A stretch of DNA of 64,000 nucleotides from contig NZ_JAGINK010000001.1 in assembly GCF_017875955.1 (NCBI RefSeq), forward strand, positions 2,394,001-2,458,000. The letters are read 5' to 3'. The notes under the pieces are model-generated. The model saw only the letters and a program-made list of their open reading frames with translations, made no database searches and was not told where the DNA came from. A program made the position numbers and the translations under genes. Of the stretch, positions 30,201 to 37,246 are shown piece by piece. Within the stretch, counting starts at the first letter, position 1. Each line of letters starts with the position of its first letter. This DNA is from Pseudomonas sp. BP8. Lineage in GTDB: Bacteria > Pseudomonadota > Gammaproteobacteria > Pseudomonadales > Pseudomonadaceae.

Positions 30201-33200
30201 CCCCATGGACTTGGCCGTGCATCTCAACGACACCTTGTCGATCGAATACCTGTACCTGCGCAACAGCTTCAGTGAAGCGTCGGTACAAGGCATCCGGCAG
30301 ACCATGGAAGCCACGCTGGACGCGATGCTGAGCCAGCCGCAGGCGCGCCTCGGCAACCTCCAGTGCTTGCTGCCTGCACAACTGGAGCAGGCAGCGCGAT
30401 GGGGCGCAGAGCCTGCGACGGCGTATGGTGCGCAGACATTGGCGCAGTCGATCGCAGCACACGCTCAGCGCCAACCTGATGCCATCGCGCTGGTGTGTGC
30501 CGAGCGAAGCCTCACCTACGCGGAGCTGGAGCGGCAGGCCGAGCAACTGTGCACAGTGCTGCGGCTCAAGGGTGCCGCGCCCGAAGTGATCGTCGGCGTG
30601 GCCCTGGAGCGGTCGCTGGAGCTGGTCGTGACATTGCTGGCGATCATGAAGACGGGCGCGGCCTATGTACCTCTGGATCTCGAGTATCCGGCTGATCGTC
30701 TGGCCTGGATGATCGAGGATTCGGGCATGAAAATGCTGGTGACGCGCCACTCGCTGCTTCAGCGCCTGCCGTCACTGGAACGCGTACAAGTCGTCGAGCC
30801 TGATGGCGATCAGCTTGCCCCGCAGATCGTGCTGCCTCCCGCGGCCATCGAAGATGGCAACCTGGCCTACCTGATCTATACCTCAGGCTCGACTGGCAAG
30901 CCCAAGGGCGTGGCCGTCGCTCAGGGGCCATTGAGTCGGCATTGCCAGGCTATCGTTGAACGATATGAAATGGGGCCCTCGACGCGCGAACTGCATTTCA
31001 TGTCGTTCGCCTTCGACGGGGCTCAGGAACGCTGGCTGAGTACCCTGCTCAGTGGTGGCACGCTGGTTATTCGCGACGGCGACTTGTGGACCGTGGAGCA
31101 GACCCTGGAGGCCTTGTGGCGCCAGCGCATCACCATCGCCTGTTTCCCGCCGGCCTACCTGAAGCAACTGGCAGAGTCGGTACAGGCCAGCGGCGATCAG
31201 CCGCCACCGGTGCAGATCTACTGCTTCGGTGGCGATGCGGTGCCCGAACAGACGTTCGAGCAGGTCAGGGCGGCGCTCAAGCCTTCCTGGATGACCAATG
31301 GCTACGGCCCGACCGAAACGGTGGTGACGCCGCTTCTGTGGAAGGTGCCTGGCGACGGTCATTGTTTGGCTGCCTATGCACCTATCGGCCATGCCGTAGG
31401 TCGGCGCTCCCTTCGCGTACTCGATGACGAACTCAATCCGCTGCCTCCGGGCTTTGCGGGTGAATTGATGATCGGCGGCGACGGGGTGGCTCGCGGCTAT
31501 TACGGCCGCCCTGGCCTGACGGCGGAGCGCTTCGTGCCTGACCCGCTTGGTAAGGACGGAGCTCGTATCTACCGCAGTGGTGACCTGGTGCGTCGACGGG
31601 ATGACGGCACGGTCGACTACGTGGGCCGTATCGACAACCAGGTCAAGATCAGGGGTTTCCGGATCGAACTGGGTGAAGTCGAAGCCGTGCTGCGCACCCA
31701 GGACGGGGTGCGGGACGCTGTGGTGGTGGTGCACGAAACGTCGGTGGGCAAGCAACTGATCGGGTATGTGGTAGGTGACGAGGCGAGTCTGGCGAAGGCT
31801 TTAAGAGCCGTATTGGCCGCCGAATTGCCAGAGTACATGGTGCCGGCGCAGATCATCGTGTTGTCCGCGTTCCCGGTTACACCGAACGGCAAGCTCGACC
31901 GCAAGCGCTTGCCGGAGCCGATATTCGAGTCCTCAGGGCATGTCGCTCCTCGCAACGAGCAGGAGCGGTTGCTGGCGCAGATCTGGGAGGAGGTGTTGCA
32001 GGTCGATTCCGTCGGCATAACGGACAACTTCTTCGAGCTCGGTGGCGACTCCATTCTCAGCCTGCAAGTCGTGTCTCGGGTGAGGAATCACCCGACCCTG
32101 GACATGGAACTCAAACTGCGTGATGTGCTGCGTTACCAGACCATCGAAGCGATCGTCGGCAAGCAGGACCAGGCCGATCGTGCGCCCGTGCAGGCCGCCG
32201 ACACCGGAGCGGTCGACGGCCTGTTCAATCTGCTGCCCATCCAGGAGTGGATGTTCGCCGAGGAGCTTCCGGACCCGGCGCACTTCAACCAGGCCCTGAT
32301 GCTCAAGCCGCGCATCAATCTGGACCTGGATGCGCTCGATAAAGCGCTTGCATGCATCGAAGAGCACCATGACGCCCTGCGGCTTCGCTTCGTCGAGGAG
32401 AACGGTCGTTGGCTGCAACGCTACCTGACATCCGATGAGGCCAGGCAACCGCTGTTGCAGCGTGAACAGGCGTGTGATGAGCAGGCGCTGATGGCGCTGG
32501 CGAATCAAGCCCAACGCAGCCTGGGGCTTGTCGATGGACCTGTCTGGCGGGCTTTGCACGTACAGCTTGCCGATGGGCAGGCGCGACTGTTGCTGGTCAT
32601 CCATCACCTGGTCATGGACGGTGTGTCATGGCGGATACTGCTCGAGGATCTGCAGCGGGCCTACCAAGCCTGTACCCAGGGCGCTACGCCGGCATTGCCT
32701 GCTCGCACCACCAGCTACAGGGCTTGGGCAGAACTTTTGCGGACACAGGCTGCATCGATTGCCGCTCAGCAGGGTGACTGGTGGCTTGCTCAGCTCGAAC
32801 CGCTGTCGAGCGAGCTTCCTTGCGACAACCCGCGCGGGCGCAATCAGGTCAGCGAGCAGGCGGCCGCCCATCTCTACCTGACTCGGGAAAAGACTGCGCA
32901 GTTGCTCAAGCAGGCGCCTGCCGCCTATCGCACCCAGGTGAACGACATTCTGCTGGCTGCTCTGGCACGTGTGCTGTGCCGTTGGAGTGGTGAAGATGCC
33001 GCATTGATCCAGCTCGAAGGACATGGTCGCGAAGACCTTTACGAAGGCGTTGATCTGTCCCGCACAGTGGGCTGGTTCACCAGTATGTTCCCGGTACGCC
33101 TCGTTCCTGGAGATGCTGCGGCGGTCGGTGAGTCGATTCAGGCGACGCAACGACAACTGGCGGCGGTACCGGACAAGGGTGTCGGCTATGGCGTGTTGCG

Positions 33201-33534
33201 TTACCTGGGCGAACCTCGGATGCGCGAGCGCTTGGCGGCTGCAGCTCAACCGCGCGTGACGTTCAACTATTTCGGTCAGTTCGACCAAAGCTTCGATAAG
33301 CAGGCCTTGCTCGAGCCCGCCCCGGAAGGATCAGGCGACTGCTATAGCCCGAGGGCGCGCCTGGCCAACTGGTTGGAAATCGTCGGTCAGGTCTACGATG
33401 GCTCACTTTCGTTGCGATGTGTCTACAGCAAGCGCCGGTATCGGGCGCAGACCATCGACGCCTTGATGGAAAGCTACCGCGAAGAACTTGAACTGCTGAT
33501 TGATCACTGTCTCTGCGTGAATGGCGCTGCCTGA
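21205..33534 (+). CDS. Pyoverdine nonribosomal peptide synthetase, terminal three-module protein (C-A-T-E, C-A-T, C-A-T-E), no thioesterase
   Basis: 4109 aa, starting at the ATGA overlap with the previous gene. Module 1: C (SFAQQRQWFLW at 21364, HHIATDGWS at 21750), A (23187; DVWHVSLID, Ser), T LGGDSI (24350), E (HHLSVDGVSW at 24910). Module 2: D-L type C (PMQQGMLFH at 25960, HHILMDGWS at 26330), A (27722; DVWHMSLID, Ser), T LGGDSI (28873). Module 3: C (PMQQGMLFH at 29110, HHILMDGWS at 29487), A (30880; DGECCGGVT, close to the hydroxyornithine-like code in the first synthetase), T LGGDSI (32040), E (HHLVMDGVSW at 32605, NYFGQF at 33267). The protein ends about 80 residues after NYFGQF. No GxSxG thioesterase domain follows, although terminal pyoverdine synthetases such as P. 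aeruginosa PvdD normally carry one. Module 2 has an E-type T motif and a D-L-like C after it but no E domain. Confidence 0.95.
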   Translation: MSNDAALNIAKRFVTLPLAKRKLYLQKMHAENISPANLPVPCTQSLFDRVPVSFAQQRQWFLWQMDPQSTAYNLPIALRLQGDLDIDALGGAFQALIVRHQTLRTTFVHDDEQLVQVIHPSESFELEAQAVDIGGAGAIDPQLKAWVEAEARTPFDLERQWPTRVRLLRLQEDDHVLIITLHHIATDGWSMQVLVDELIELYAHACTGDTLALAPLPIQYADYAIWQRHWMEAGEQERQLAYWQAHLGDEHPVVELPSDRPRPATQCFEGASLKFELEAALAGALKQQAQQQGVTLFTLLLASFQTLLHRYSGQDEVRVGIPIANRNRVETERLIGFFVNTQVLKAEFDDSLTFTGLLGQMHKTMLAAQAHQDLPFEQLVEALHPERSLSHSPLFQVMYNHQTQSKGDARRLQGLHVEGIGWERQTAQFDLTLNTVEHERGIAVELNYATALFEASSIARMASHWTHLLQAIAERPWQLVAELPMLGAQEHQQIVEQWNSTQASYPADQGMHQLIEAQARATPQAPAVVFGEDVLTYRQLNQRANRLAHALRDQGVGPDVLVGIAVERSLEMVVGLLAVLKAGGAYVPFDPEYPAERLTYMMEDSGIRLLLTQSALRDQLPIDPSVACIVLDGAEDWLAAYSDADPVNLNLPADLAYVIYTSGSTGRPKGAGNTHQALVNRLWWMQKAYGLDHGDTVLQKTPFSFDVSVWEFFWPLFTGARLAVARPGDHRDPERLVESIRHYKITTLHFVPSMLQAFMTSEHVELCETLKRVVCSGEALPADLSEQVLARLPHAGLFNLYGPTEAAIDVTHWTCQAQANGSVPIGTAIDNLKTHILSSALLPVPQGAAGELYLGGVGLARGYHRRPGLTAERFVPDPYDRSEQGGARLYRTGDLARYRSGGVIEYAGRLDHQVKIRGLRIELGEIESKLLEHDSVREAVVIDIDGPSAKQLAAYLVVDVHAGELEEHLRRHLKATLPDYMVPSHLLFVDALPLTPNGKLDRKALPRPDERRRQKNHVAPRNPLEQRIAAIWADVLKLERVGATDNFFELGGDSIISIQVVSRARREGMTFTPKQLFQLQTVEGLAAVVGKGQTPAMQIDQGAVQGHLQLLPIHQAFFDDDIADRHHWNQALLLKPGQALDSNVLDRALQALLAHHDALRVSFAQEDDSSWSACYREIGEPAQADCLWQAQLQHPSELPALCDKAQRSLDLQQGPLLRAVLADLPDGTQRLLLVIHHLSVDGVSWRILLEDLQAAYRQAELGQTIALPAKTSSVKAWAEALQNYANSEVLRSELPYWQALSADVDATLPCDNAYGSLQARHAAVARTRLDQRYTRQLLQHAPRAYRTQVNDLLLTALARVIARWTKQEDVLVQLEGHGREELCDTVDLSRTVGWFTSMFPVRLSTSEAMDTSIKTIKEQLRAVPNKGLGFGALRYLGDREARQALATLAPPRITFNYLGQFDGSFDEPAGELHEAAFLVPAAEHSGASRGETAPLGNWLSIDGQIFKGELSLNWTFSQAMFDVTTVERLAAEYARELQELIDHCVSADAFGRTPSDFPLCSLSQAQLDALPVAVAGIEDIYPLSPMQQGMLFHSAYEQTGDYINQMRVDVQGLDVARFDQAWQAMAAQHDVLRASFITLFEQPLQIIRQQVQIPCIELDWSAHKDLQRELSLWAENDRRKGFDLQSDPLLRITAIRTGHDSHHLIYTSHHILMDGWSNSQLLGEVLQHYAGQPAERKPGRYRDYIHWLQAQSKDSSDAFWREQLLDLQEPTHLAQVFRQGKSGKDSGYADHYQVLDWQASLSEFARERRVTVNTLVQAAWLLLLQCHTGQECVAVGATVAGRPAEVPGSEHQLGLFINTLPVINRLQPTMTVEQWVTELQGRNLALREHEHTALYDVQRLAGVSAEGLFDTLLVFENYPVSEALREGAPAGLTFNDTHIHEQTNYPLTLAIGLGTQLSVHYSYDRSSFSDRDIEQIAVHFANLLHAIIQTPQRLIAELPMLGVDERRRIVEEWNHTTVEYPGSHCVHQLFEAQAQQQPDAIALVFAGQQLTYRQLNARANGLAHSLRERGVGPDALVGIALERSVDMVVGLLAILKAGGAYVPLDPEYPQDRLAYMIEDSRIQLLLTHRDVQLPACPHVQTMMLDEPDDYLPREADNLAFAGHPGNLAYVIYTSGSTGKPKGAANTHEALLNRLFWMQDAYALGADDKVLQKTPFSFDVSVWEFFWPLMTGARLVLAKPGEHRDPALLMRLIEAEAITTLHFVPSMLQAFISGDSPQAACASLRQVMCSGEALPLELQRSAMALLPGTQFYNLYGPTEAAIDVTHWHCVDEQSHSVPIGRPIANLRTYILDDELNPVPPPVTGELYLGGIGLARGYHERAMLTAERFCVSPFGDGERLYRTGDLARQREDGVIEYAGRIDHQVKIRGLRIELGEIEASLLEHPAVKEAAVLAIDLATGKQLVAFVVIDRDDHLNDVKAVLARRLPDYMVPYHYVLLDSMPLSPNGKLDRKRLPMPELKATAQQYTAPSNEVEGALALIWQEILQREQVGIHDNFFELGGDSIVSIRIASKARLAGYDVSPKRVFEQQTIAQLAATLERQAPVSEAPVIARVVVSEEQRALLPLSVDVIEDVYPLSPMQQGMLFHSIEEKGEGLYIHQVSLPVTGLKTAPFIQAWAAVTARHEVLRTSFHWAGLAEPLQVVHAHAQMPVREIDLQGSEAPEATLQALAHEEWLNGFDLTQAPLHRLLLVKLDSNTYHMVWTSHHILMDGWSTSRLFAEVMQHYAGKPVSGNVGRYGDFIAWLQSQDKGRQEVFWRESLAGVEPTLLAQTIHPRHSSIETGHNALYSRWDKAWTTRLQDYCRSLRITPNTVIQGAWLLLLQRYTAKSAVTFGATVAGRPESLPGADSTLGLFINTLPVSQELDPTTCLEDWLRDLQAYNLELRNWSHTPLNDVQRWSGTPGQTLFDSIIVFENYPIDESMRESSDTEVGFGESSGVGVTNVPMDLAVHLNDTLSIEYLYLRNSFSEASVQGIRQTMEATLDAMLSQPQARLGNLQCLLPAQLEQAARWGAEPATAYGAQTLAQSIAAHAQRQPDAIALVCAERSLTYAELERQAEQLCTVLRLKGAAPEVIVGVALERSLELVVTLLAIMKTGAAYVPLDLEYPADRLAWMIEDSGMKMLVTRHSLLQRLPSLERVQVVEPDGDQLAPQIVLPPAAIEDGNLAYLIYTSGSTGKPKGVAVAQGPLSRHCQAIVERYEMGPSTRELHFMSFAFDGAQERWLSTLLSGGTLVIRDGDLWTVEQTLEALWRQRITIACFPPAYLKQLAESVQASGDQPPPVQIYCFGGDAVPEQTFEQVRAALKPSWMTNGYGPTETVVTPLLWKVPGDGHCLAAYAPIGHAVGRRSLRVLDDELNPLPPGFAGELMIGGDGVARGYYGRPGLTAERFVPDPLGKDGARIYRSGDLVRRRDDGTVDYVGRIDNQVKIRGFRIELGEVEAVLRTQDGVRDAVVVVHETSVGKQLIGYVVGDEASLAKALRAVLAAELPEYMVPAQIIVLSAFPVTPNGKLDRKRLPEPIFESSGHVAPRNEQERLLAQIWEEVLQVDSVGITDNFFELGGDSILSLQVVSRVRNHPTLDMELKLRDVLRYQTIEAIVGKQDQADRAPVQAADTGAVDGLFNLLPIQEWMFAEELPDPAHFNQALMLKPRINLDLDALDKALACIEEHHDALRLRFVEENGRWLQRYLTSDEARQPLLQREQACDEQALMALANQAQRSLGLVDGPVWRALHVQLADGQARLLLVIHHLVMDGVSWRILLEDLQRAYQACTQGATPALPARTTSYRAWAELLRTQAASIAAQQGDWWLAQLEPLSSELPCDNPRGRNQVSEQAAAHLYLTREKTAQLLKQAPAAYRTQVNDILLAALARVLCRWSGEDAALIQLEGHGREDLYEGVDLSRTVGWFTSMFPVRLVPGDAAAVGESIQATQRQLAAVPDKGVGYGVLRYLGEPRMRERLAAAAQPRVTFNYFGQFDQSFDKQALLEPAPEGSGDCYSPRARLANWLEIVGQVYDGSLSLRCVYSKRRYRAQTIDALMESYREELELLIDHCLCVNGAA

Positions 33535-33572
33535 GGGCAAGCGCCAAGCGGTTTTTCTCAAGGAATATCAAG

Positions 33573-34529
33573 TTGAACAACGATCTGGAAGCGTTTCTCG
33601 ATATGGTTGCAATGAACCCACAGGATCAGGCCTTGCATCGGCTTGGTCCGGTGCAGGCACGCGCGAGTTTCGAGCTGGCCACGCAGCGTCTGCGCTGGCA
33701 CACGCCGCAGAACCTGGAGCTCGCTGTGCTGACCTGTACAGCACGCGATGGTGCGGCTTTGCCGTTGCGTGTGTACAAACCTGCGCAGGCCGATAGCCAG
33801 CCGCTGCCGGTGCTGGTGTATTTTCACGGGGGCGGCTTTGTCGTCGGCAGCCTGGATTCACATGATGGCGTATGCCGTGAGCTGTGTGCACGGTCAGGCT
33901 GCGCGGTGGTTTCGGTAGGTTATCGCCTGGCTCCCGAGCACCGCTTCCCAACGGCTTTCGAGGACGGCTGGGATGTGCTCCAGGCGCTGCCGTCGCTGGC
34001 CCGGGCAAAGGGCCTGGACCTGCAACGCGTCGTCCTTGCCGGCGACAGCGTCGGCGCGACCCTGGCCACCACCCTGGCCCTGCATGCCGCCAGGCAAGGC
34101 AAGGCTGCCGCGGTCCGGCCAATCGGGCAATTGTTGTGTTACCCGGTCACGGATGCGGGGGGCGAATACGCCTCGCGCACCCTGTTCGGGGAGGGCTACT
34201 TGCTGGAGGACGAAACGCTCGAATGGTTCTATGACCTCTATGCCCGCGAACCCCTGGATCGTCACGACTGGCGTTTCTCTCCATTGCGGGCAGAGAGCCT
34301 GAGCGGTGTCGCTCCAGCCATCATCTTGCTGGCCGGCCTGGATCCGCTGTTGGATGAAGGGCAAGCATACGCCGAGCGATTGCAAGCCTGCGCAGTGGAG
34401 GTGGACATCATCCTGGCACAGGACATGACCCACGACCTGCTGCGCATGATGTCAGTGACTGCAGAAGTTTCAACCGTCTACGAGCGGTTGGTCGACAGCC
34501 TGCTTGCGCTGATCGCCAAAGCCCGATAA
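33573..34529 (+). CDS. HSL-family alpha/beta hydrolase (esterase/lipase), last gene of the NRPS operon
   Basis: 318 aa from TTG 33573, with AAGGA 8 nt upstream; the first in-frame ATG (33603) has no such site. The hormone-sensitive-lipase layout is complete: oxyanion-hole HGGG at residues 85-88, nucleophile elbow GDSVG with Ser159, Asp257 in GLDPLLDEG, and His287 in THDLL. There is no signal peptide, so it should be cytoplasmic. It follows the TE-less terminal synthetase by 38 bp on the same strand. P. putida pyoverdine loci carry a lipase/esterase gene at this place (memory). Possible roles are release or cyclisation of the finished peptide, editing of stalled carrier domains, or an unrelated esterase. 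The enzyme class is secure; the role is inference. Confidence 0.9.
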   Translation: MNNDLEAFLDMVAMNPQDQALHRLGPVQARASFELATQRLRWHTPQNLELAVLTCTARDGAALPLRVYKPAQADSQPLPVLVYFHGGGFVVGSLDSHDGVCRELCARSGCAVVSVGYRLAPEHRFPTAFEDGWDVLQALPSLARAKGLDLQRVVLAGDSVGATLATTLALHAARQGKAAAVRPIGQLLCYPVTDAGGEYASRTLFGEGYLLEDETLEWFYDLYAREPLDRHDWRFSPLRAESLSGVAPAIILLAGLDPLLDEGQAYAERLQACAVEVDIILAQDMTHDLLRMMSVTAEVSTVYERLVDSLLALIAKAR

Positions 34530-34651
34530 ATCTCCAGCCCCGGACTGGCCTGGCAATGAGCATTGCGGTCAGTCAGGGGCATAGGGCAAGCACGCTTGCA
34601 CGGGGCCTGCTGAATGGACTGGTCAGGTGGTGTTCAAAGGAGGAGGGCAAG

Positions 34652-34693
34652 GCGCCAGCCACCTGTGAGCCCAGGCTCGGAGGTGGCTGGCGC
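34652..34693. terminator. Strong hairpin between convergent esterase and fpvA genes
   Basis: A perfect 13-bp stem, GCGCCAGCCACCT paired with AGGTGGCTGGCGC, surrounds a loop of about 16 bases. It lies between two convergent stop codons, which fits a bidirectional terminator. No clear T-run follows on either strand, so classical intrinsic termination is not certain. Confidence 0.55.
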
Positions 34694-34701
34694 AGGGCAG
34701 A

Positions 34702-37128
34702 TCAGTTTTCGTAGCGCAGGGTAAGCGCGAAATTGCGCGGGGCGCCGTAGTAGTTGCCGGTGTCTGGGCTGAAGATGGCTGTGTAGTACTTCTCGTCAAA
34801 CACGTTGTTGAGGTTCAACTGGACGCTGACATTCTGGTTGACGCGAAAGTTGGCGTTGAGATCGACCAGGTTGTAAGCGTTCTGAGTGATGTTGTTCAGG
34901 TACAGCTTGCTCTGGTGATAGATGCTGGTACCCACTCGCCATTGGTCCAGCTCACCCGGCAGCTGATAGGTGGTAGCCGCCTTGAACAGTCGCTGAGGCG
35001 AGTTTTCCGTGCCGTAGGTGTCGCCCTTGCTGGCTCCGGCAACGTACTTGGGATGGCTGTAGGTGTAACCCATCGACGCATTCCATCCAGGCATCAGCTC
35101 GCCCGACACTTCAGCATCGAAACCTTGGTTGCGCACCTTGGCCCCTTCGGTATAGCAGCGTGCATCGCGGTTCGGTCCGCAGACACGGCCTGCCTCGGGA
35201 ACAACCTGGGGCAGACCCGTCAGATCGACCTGGAAAAGCGCCAGGGAGGTGTTGAGCCTACCGTCGAACAGCTCGTTCTTCAGGCCGATCTCGTAGTTGC
35301 TACCCGTCGTGGGGGCGAGCAGCTTGTTGTCGACACTGTAGTTGCTTTGCAGTTTGTAGATTTCGGTGTAACTGGCGTAGACCGAGGCCTGATCAGTGAG
35401 GTCATAAACGATGCCGCCGTACGGAATGACCTTGCGGTCTTCCTTGAATCGGTCGGTTTCCCATGGCCCTTGGGTATCGTAATCGACCCAGCTCAAGCGG
35501 CTACCGAGGATCACGTGGAGGTCGTCGGTAGGATTGAGACGGGTAGCCGCGTAGATCCCTTTGTCCTTGCGCACATGGCGGCTTGGTGTGAGATCGCCGA
35601 CAATTTCCGGTTTGGGAAACTGCGAAGAGTTGAAGTCGAGTACGTCTACCTTGGGGTTGATGGCAGGCGAGCCGGTCACGTACTGCAGTCGATCGCGGCG
35701 CATGCTCGTGCCCACGACCACTTCATGCTTCTGGCCCCCCAGGTTGAATGCGCCGTTCAGCGCTGCGTCCAGGTTGATCTGCTCGTCATCGTATCTGGCG
35801 CTGTTGGGGAAGTACTCCATTATCGAGTCGCTGTTGGGGGTGTGATAGCCGACCTGTGCCAGAAAATCCGCATTGGACCAGATGAGATTGGTCGCGACGG
35901 TCAGGTTCCAGTCTTCGTTGAAGGAGTGCTTGATATCGGCGAAGACGTTGCGGTTCAGCTTGTCCAGATAGGCCCATTTGCCGGCCAGGGACGTCGAGCG
36001 GGAAAAGTCATAGAAGCTGCCGTCCTTGTGGGTCGGCAGCCCACCCCAGTCATAGCCGTTGTTGTTGTCTTGCTGCAGCGATCCACCGACGGTCAAGGTG
36101 GTCGAGTCACTCAGATCCGCTTCGCCGATTACATAGAACAGCTGGTTTTCCTTGCCAGCGTAGTCCTGGTAGCTATTGCGGTTGTTGTACATCAGTACCG
36201 TTCGACCGCGCAGGGTCCCTTCGGCATTCAACGGGCCACCGACATCCAGCTGGGTCCGGTAGTTATCCCATGAACCTGCACCTATCTCGGCCTTGAGCTG
36301 ATAGTCCCGGGTAGGCCGCTTGCGCACCATGTTGATGGCCGCCGACGGGTTGCCCGCACCTTGCAGCAGGCCATTGGCGCCGCGCACGATCTCGACTCGA
36401 TCGTACATGGCCATGTTGTTCACGGACATGACGTCCATCGAGAAGCTTTCGGTCACGCTGGTTGGCAGGCCGTCGACCTGCAGGTCGTCCACCTGGAATC
36501 CTCGCGAGTAATACAGTGGGCGCTCGGTACCGAAACCTTTGACGGTATTGATCCCTGTCGCGGCCATGGCCACGTCTTCCAGGGACTGCATGTTCTGGTC
36601 GTTCATCTGTTGGCGGGTGACGACGCTGACCGACTGGGGCGTCTCGCGTGGCGACAGCCCCAGCCTGGTGGCTGTGCTGGTCACACCTGTGGTGTACGAG
36701 CCTGTGTTTTCGGTAGTTGCACCCAAGGCAGCGGACTGGATGCTCGTGGCATCGAGGAGCATTGCGCTGTCACCCTCATGGGTCGCCTGCAAGGTCAAGG
36801 TGTTGTCGCGCAACTGATAGCGCAGGCCACTCTCCCTGAACAGAATACGTACCGACTCATCCAGCCTGTAGCGACCATTCAACGCACCCGAGCGCAGATT
36901 CTGCACGGCATCAGGCTCATACAACACCTGCACGCCGGTCTGTTGCGCAAATGCCTTAAGCGCCGAGCTCAATGGCTGTGCCGGGATACTCAAGGTCAGT
37001 TGCTGATCTTGCGCCAGGGCGGCCAGGGGCAGGGCCAGAGTCACTGCCAGCGCCGGCAGTTGTACGTTGAAAGCGCGTCGAAGGCCAAGCGCCCGGGTCA
37101 AGTGATTCAATCGAAGGTGGGTGGGCAT
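34702..37128 (-). CDS. fpvA: Ferripyoverdine TonB-dependent outer-membrane receptor with signalling domain
   Basis: 808 aa. The ATG at 37128 starts a normal signal peptide (hydrophobic LPALAVTLALPLAALAQ, cleavage near AQD); the open frame continues upstream but has no exported N-terminus there. A secretin/TonB short N-terminal domain follows (LTLSIPAQPLSSALKAFAQQ, about residues 45-120). This domain marks transducers that signal to an ECF sigma/anti-sigma pair. Then come a plug (SPRETPQSVSVVTRQQMND) and a 22-strand barrel ending in FALTLRYEN rather than the usual terminal aromatic. It imports ferripyoverdine using TonB energy. It is the last gene of the minus-strand unit, 118 bp after pvdE. 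The family is certain; FpvA rather than another siderophore receptor is inferred from the locus. Confidence 0.9.
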   Translation of the reverse strand: MPTHLRLNHLTRALGLRRAFNVQLPALAVTLALPLAALAQDQQLTLSIPAQPLSSALKAFAQQTGVQVLYEPDAVQNLRSGALNGRYRLDESVRILFRESGLRYQLRDNTLTLQATHEGDSAMLLDATSIQSAALGATTENTGSYTTGVTSTATRLGLSPRETPQSVSVVTRQQMNDQNMQSLEDVAMAATGINTVKGFGTERPLYYSRGFQVDDLQVDGLPTSVTESFSMDVMSVNNMAMYDRVEIVRGANGLLQGAGNPSAAINMVRKRPTRDYQLKAEIGAGSWDNYRTQLDVGGPLNAEGTLRGRTVLMYNNRNSYQDYAGKENQLFYVIGEADLSDSTTLTVGGSLQQDNNNGYDWGGLPTHKDGSFYDFSRSTSLAGKWAYLDKLNRNVFADIKHSFNEDWNLTVATNLIWSNADFLAQVGYHTPNSDSIMEYFPNSARYDDEQINLDAALNGAFNLGGQKHEVVVGTSMRRDRLQYVTGSPAINPKVDVLDFNSSQFPKPEIVGDLTPSRHVRKDKGIYAATRLNPTDDLHVILGSRLSWVDYDTQGPWETDRFKEDRKVIPYGGIVYDLTDQASVYASYTEIYKLQSNYSVDNKLLAPTTGSNYEIGLKNELFDGRLNTSLALFQVDLTGLPQVVPEAGRVCGPNRDARCYTEGAKVRNQGFDAEVSGELMPGWNASMGYTYSHPKYVAGASKGDTYGTENSPQRLFKAATTYQLPGELDQWRVGTSIYHQSKLYLNNITQNAYNLVDLNANFRVNQNVSVQLNLNNVFDEKYYTAIFSPDTGNYYGAPRNFALTLRYEN

Positions 37129-37246
37129 TTCGGTGCTCGTTGTAGATGTTGAGTGGATAGGCTGGGCAGATCTGTTTTTGTGTTGACTACGGGTATGACG
37201 CACGGCGGGTGACAAACCGGAATGCAAATGTTTCGCTTTTATCGCA

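Noticed and set aside
37129..37246. IS box directly upstream of fpvA
   Set aside because: I looked for TAAAT-N16-CGT on the minus strand in this gap and found none; fpvA may use another sigma promoter or read-through from pvdE.
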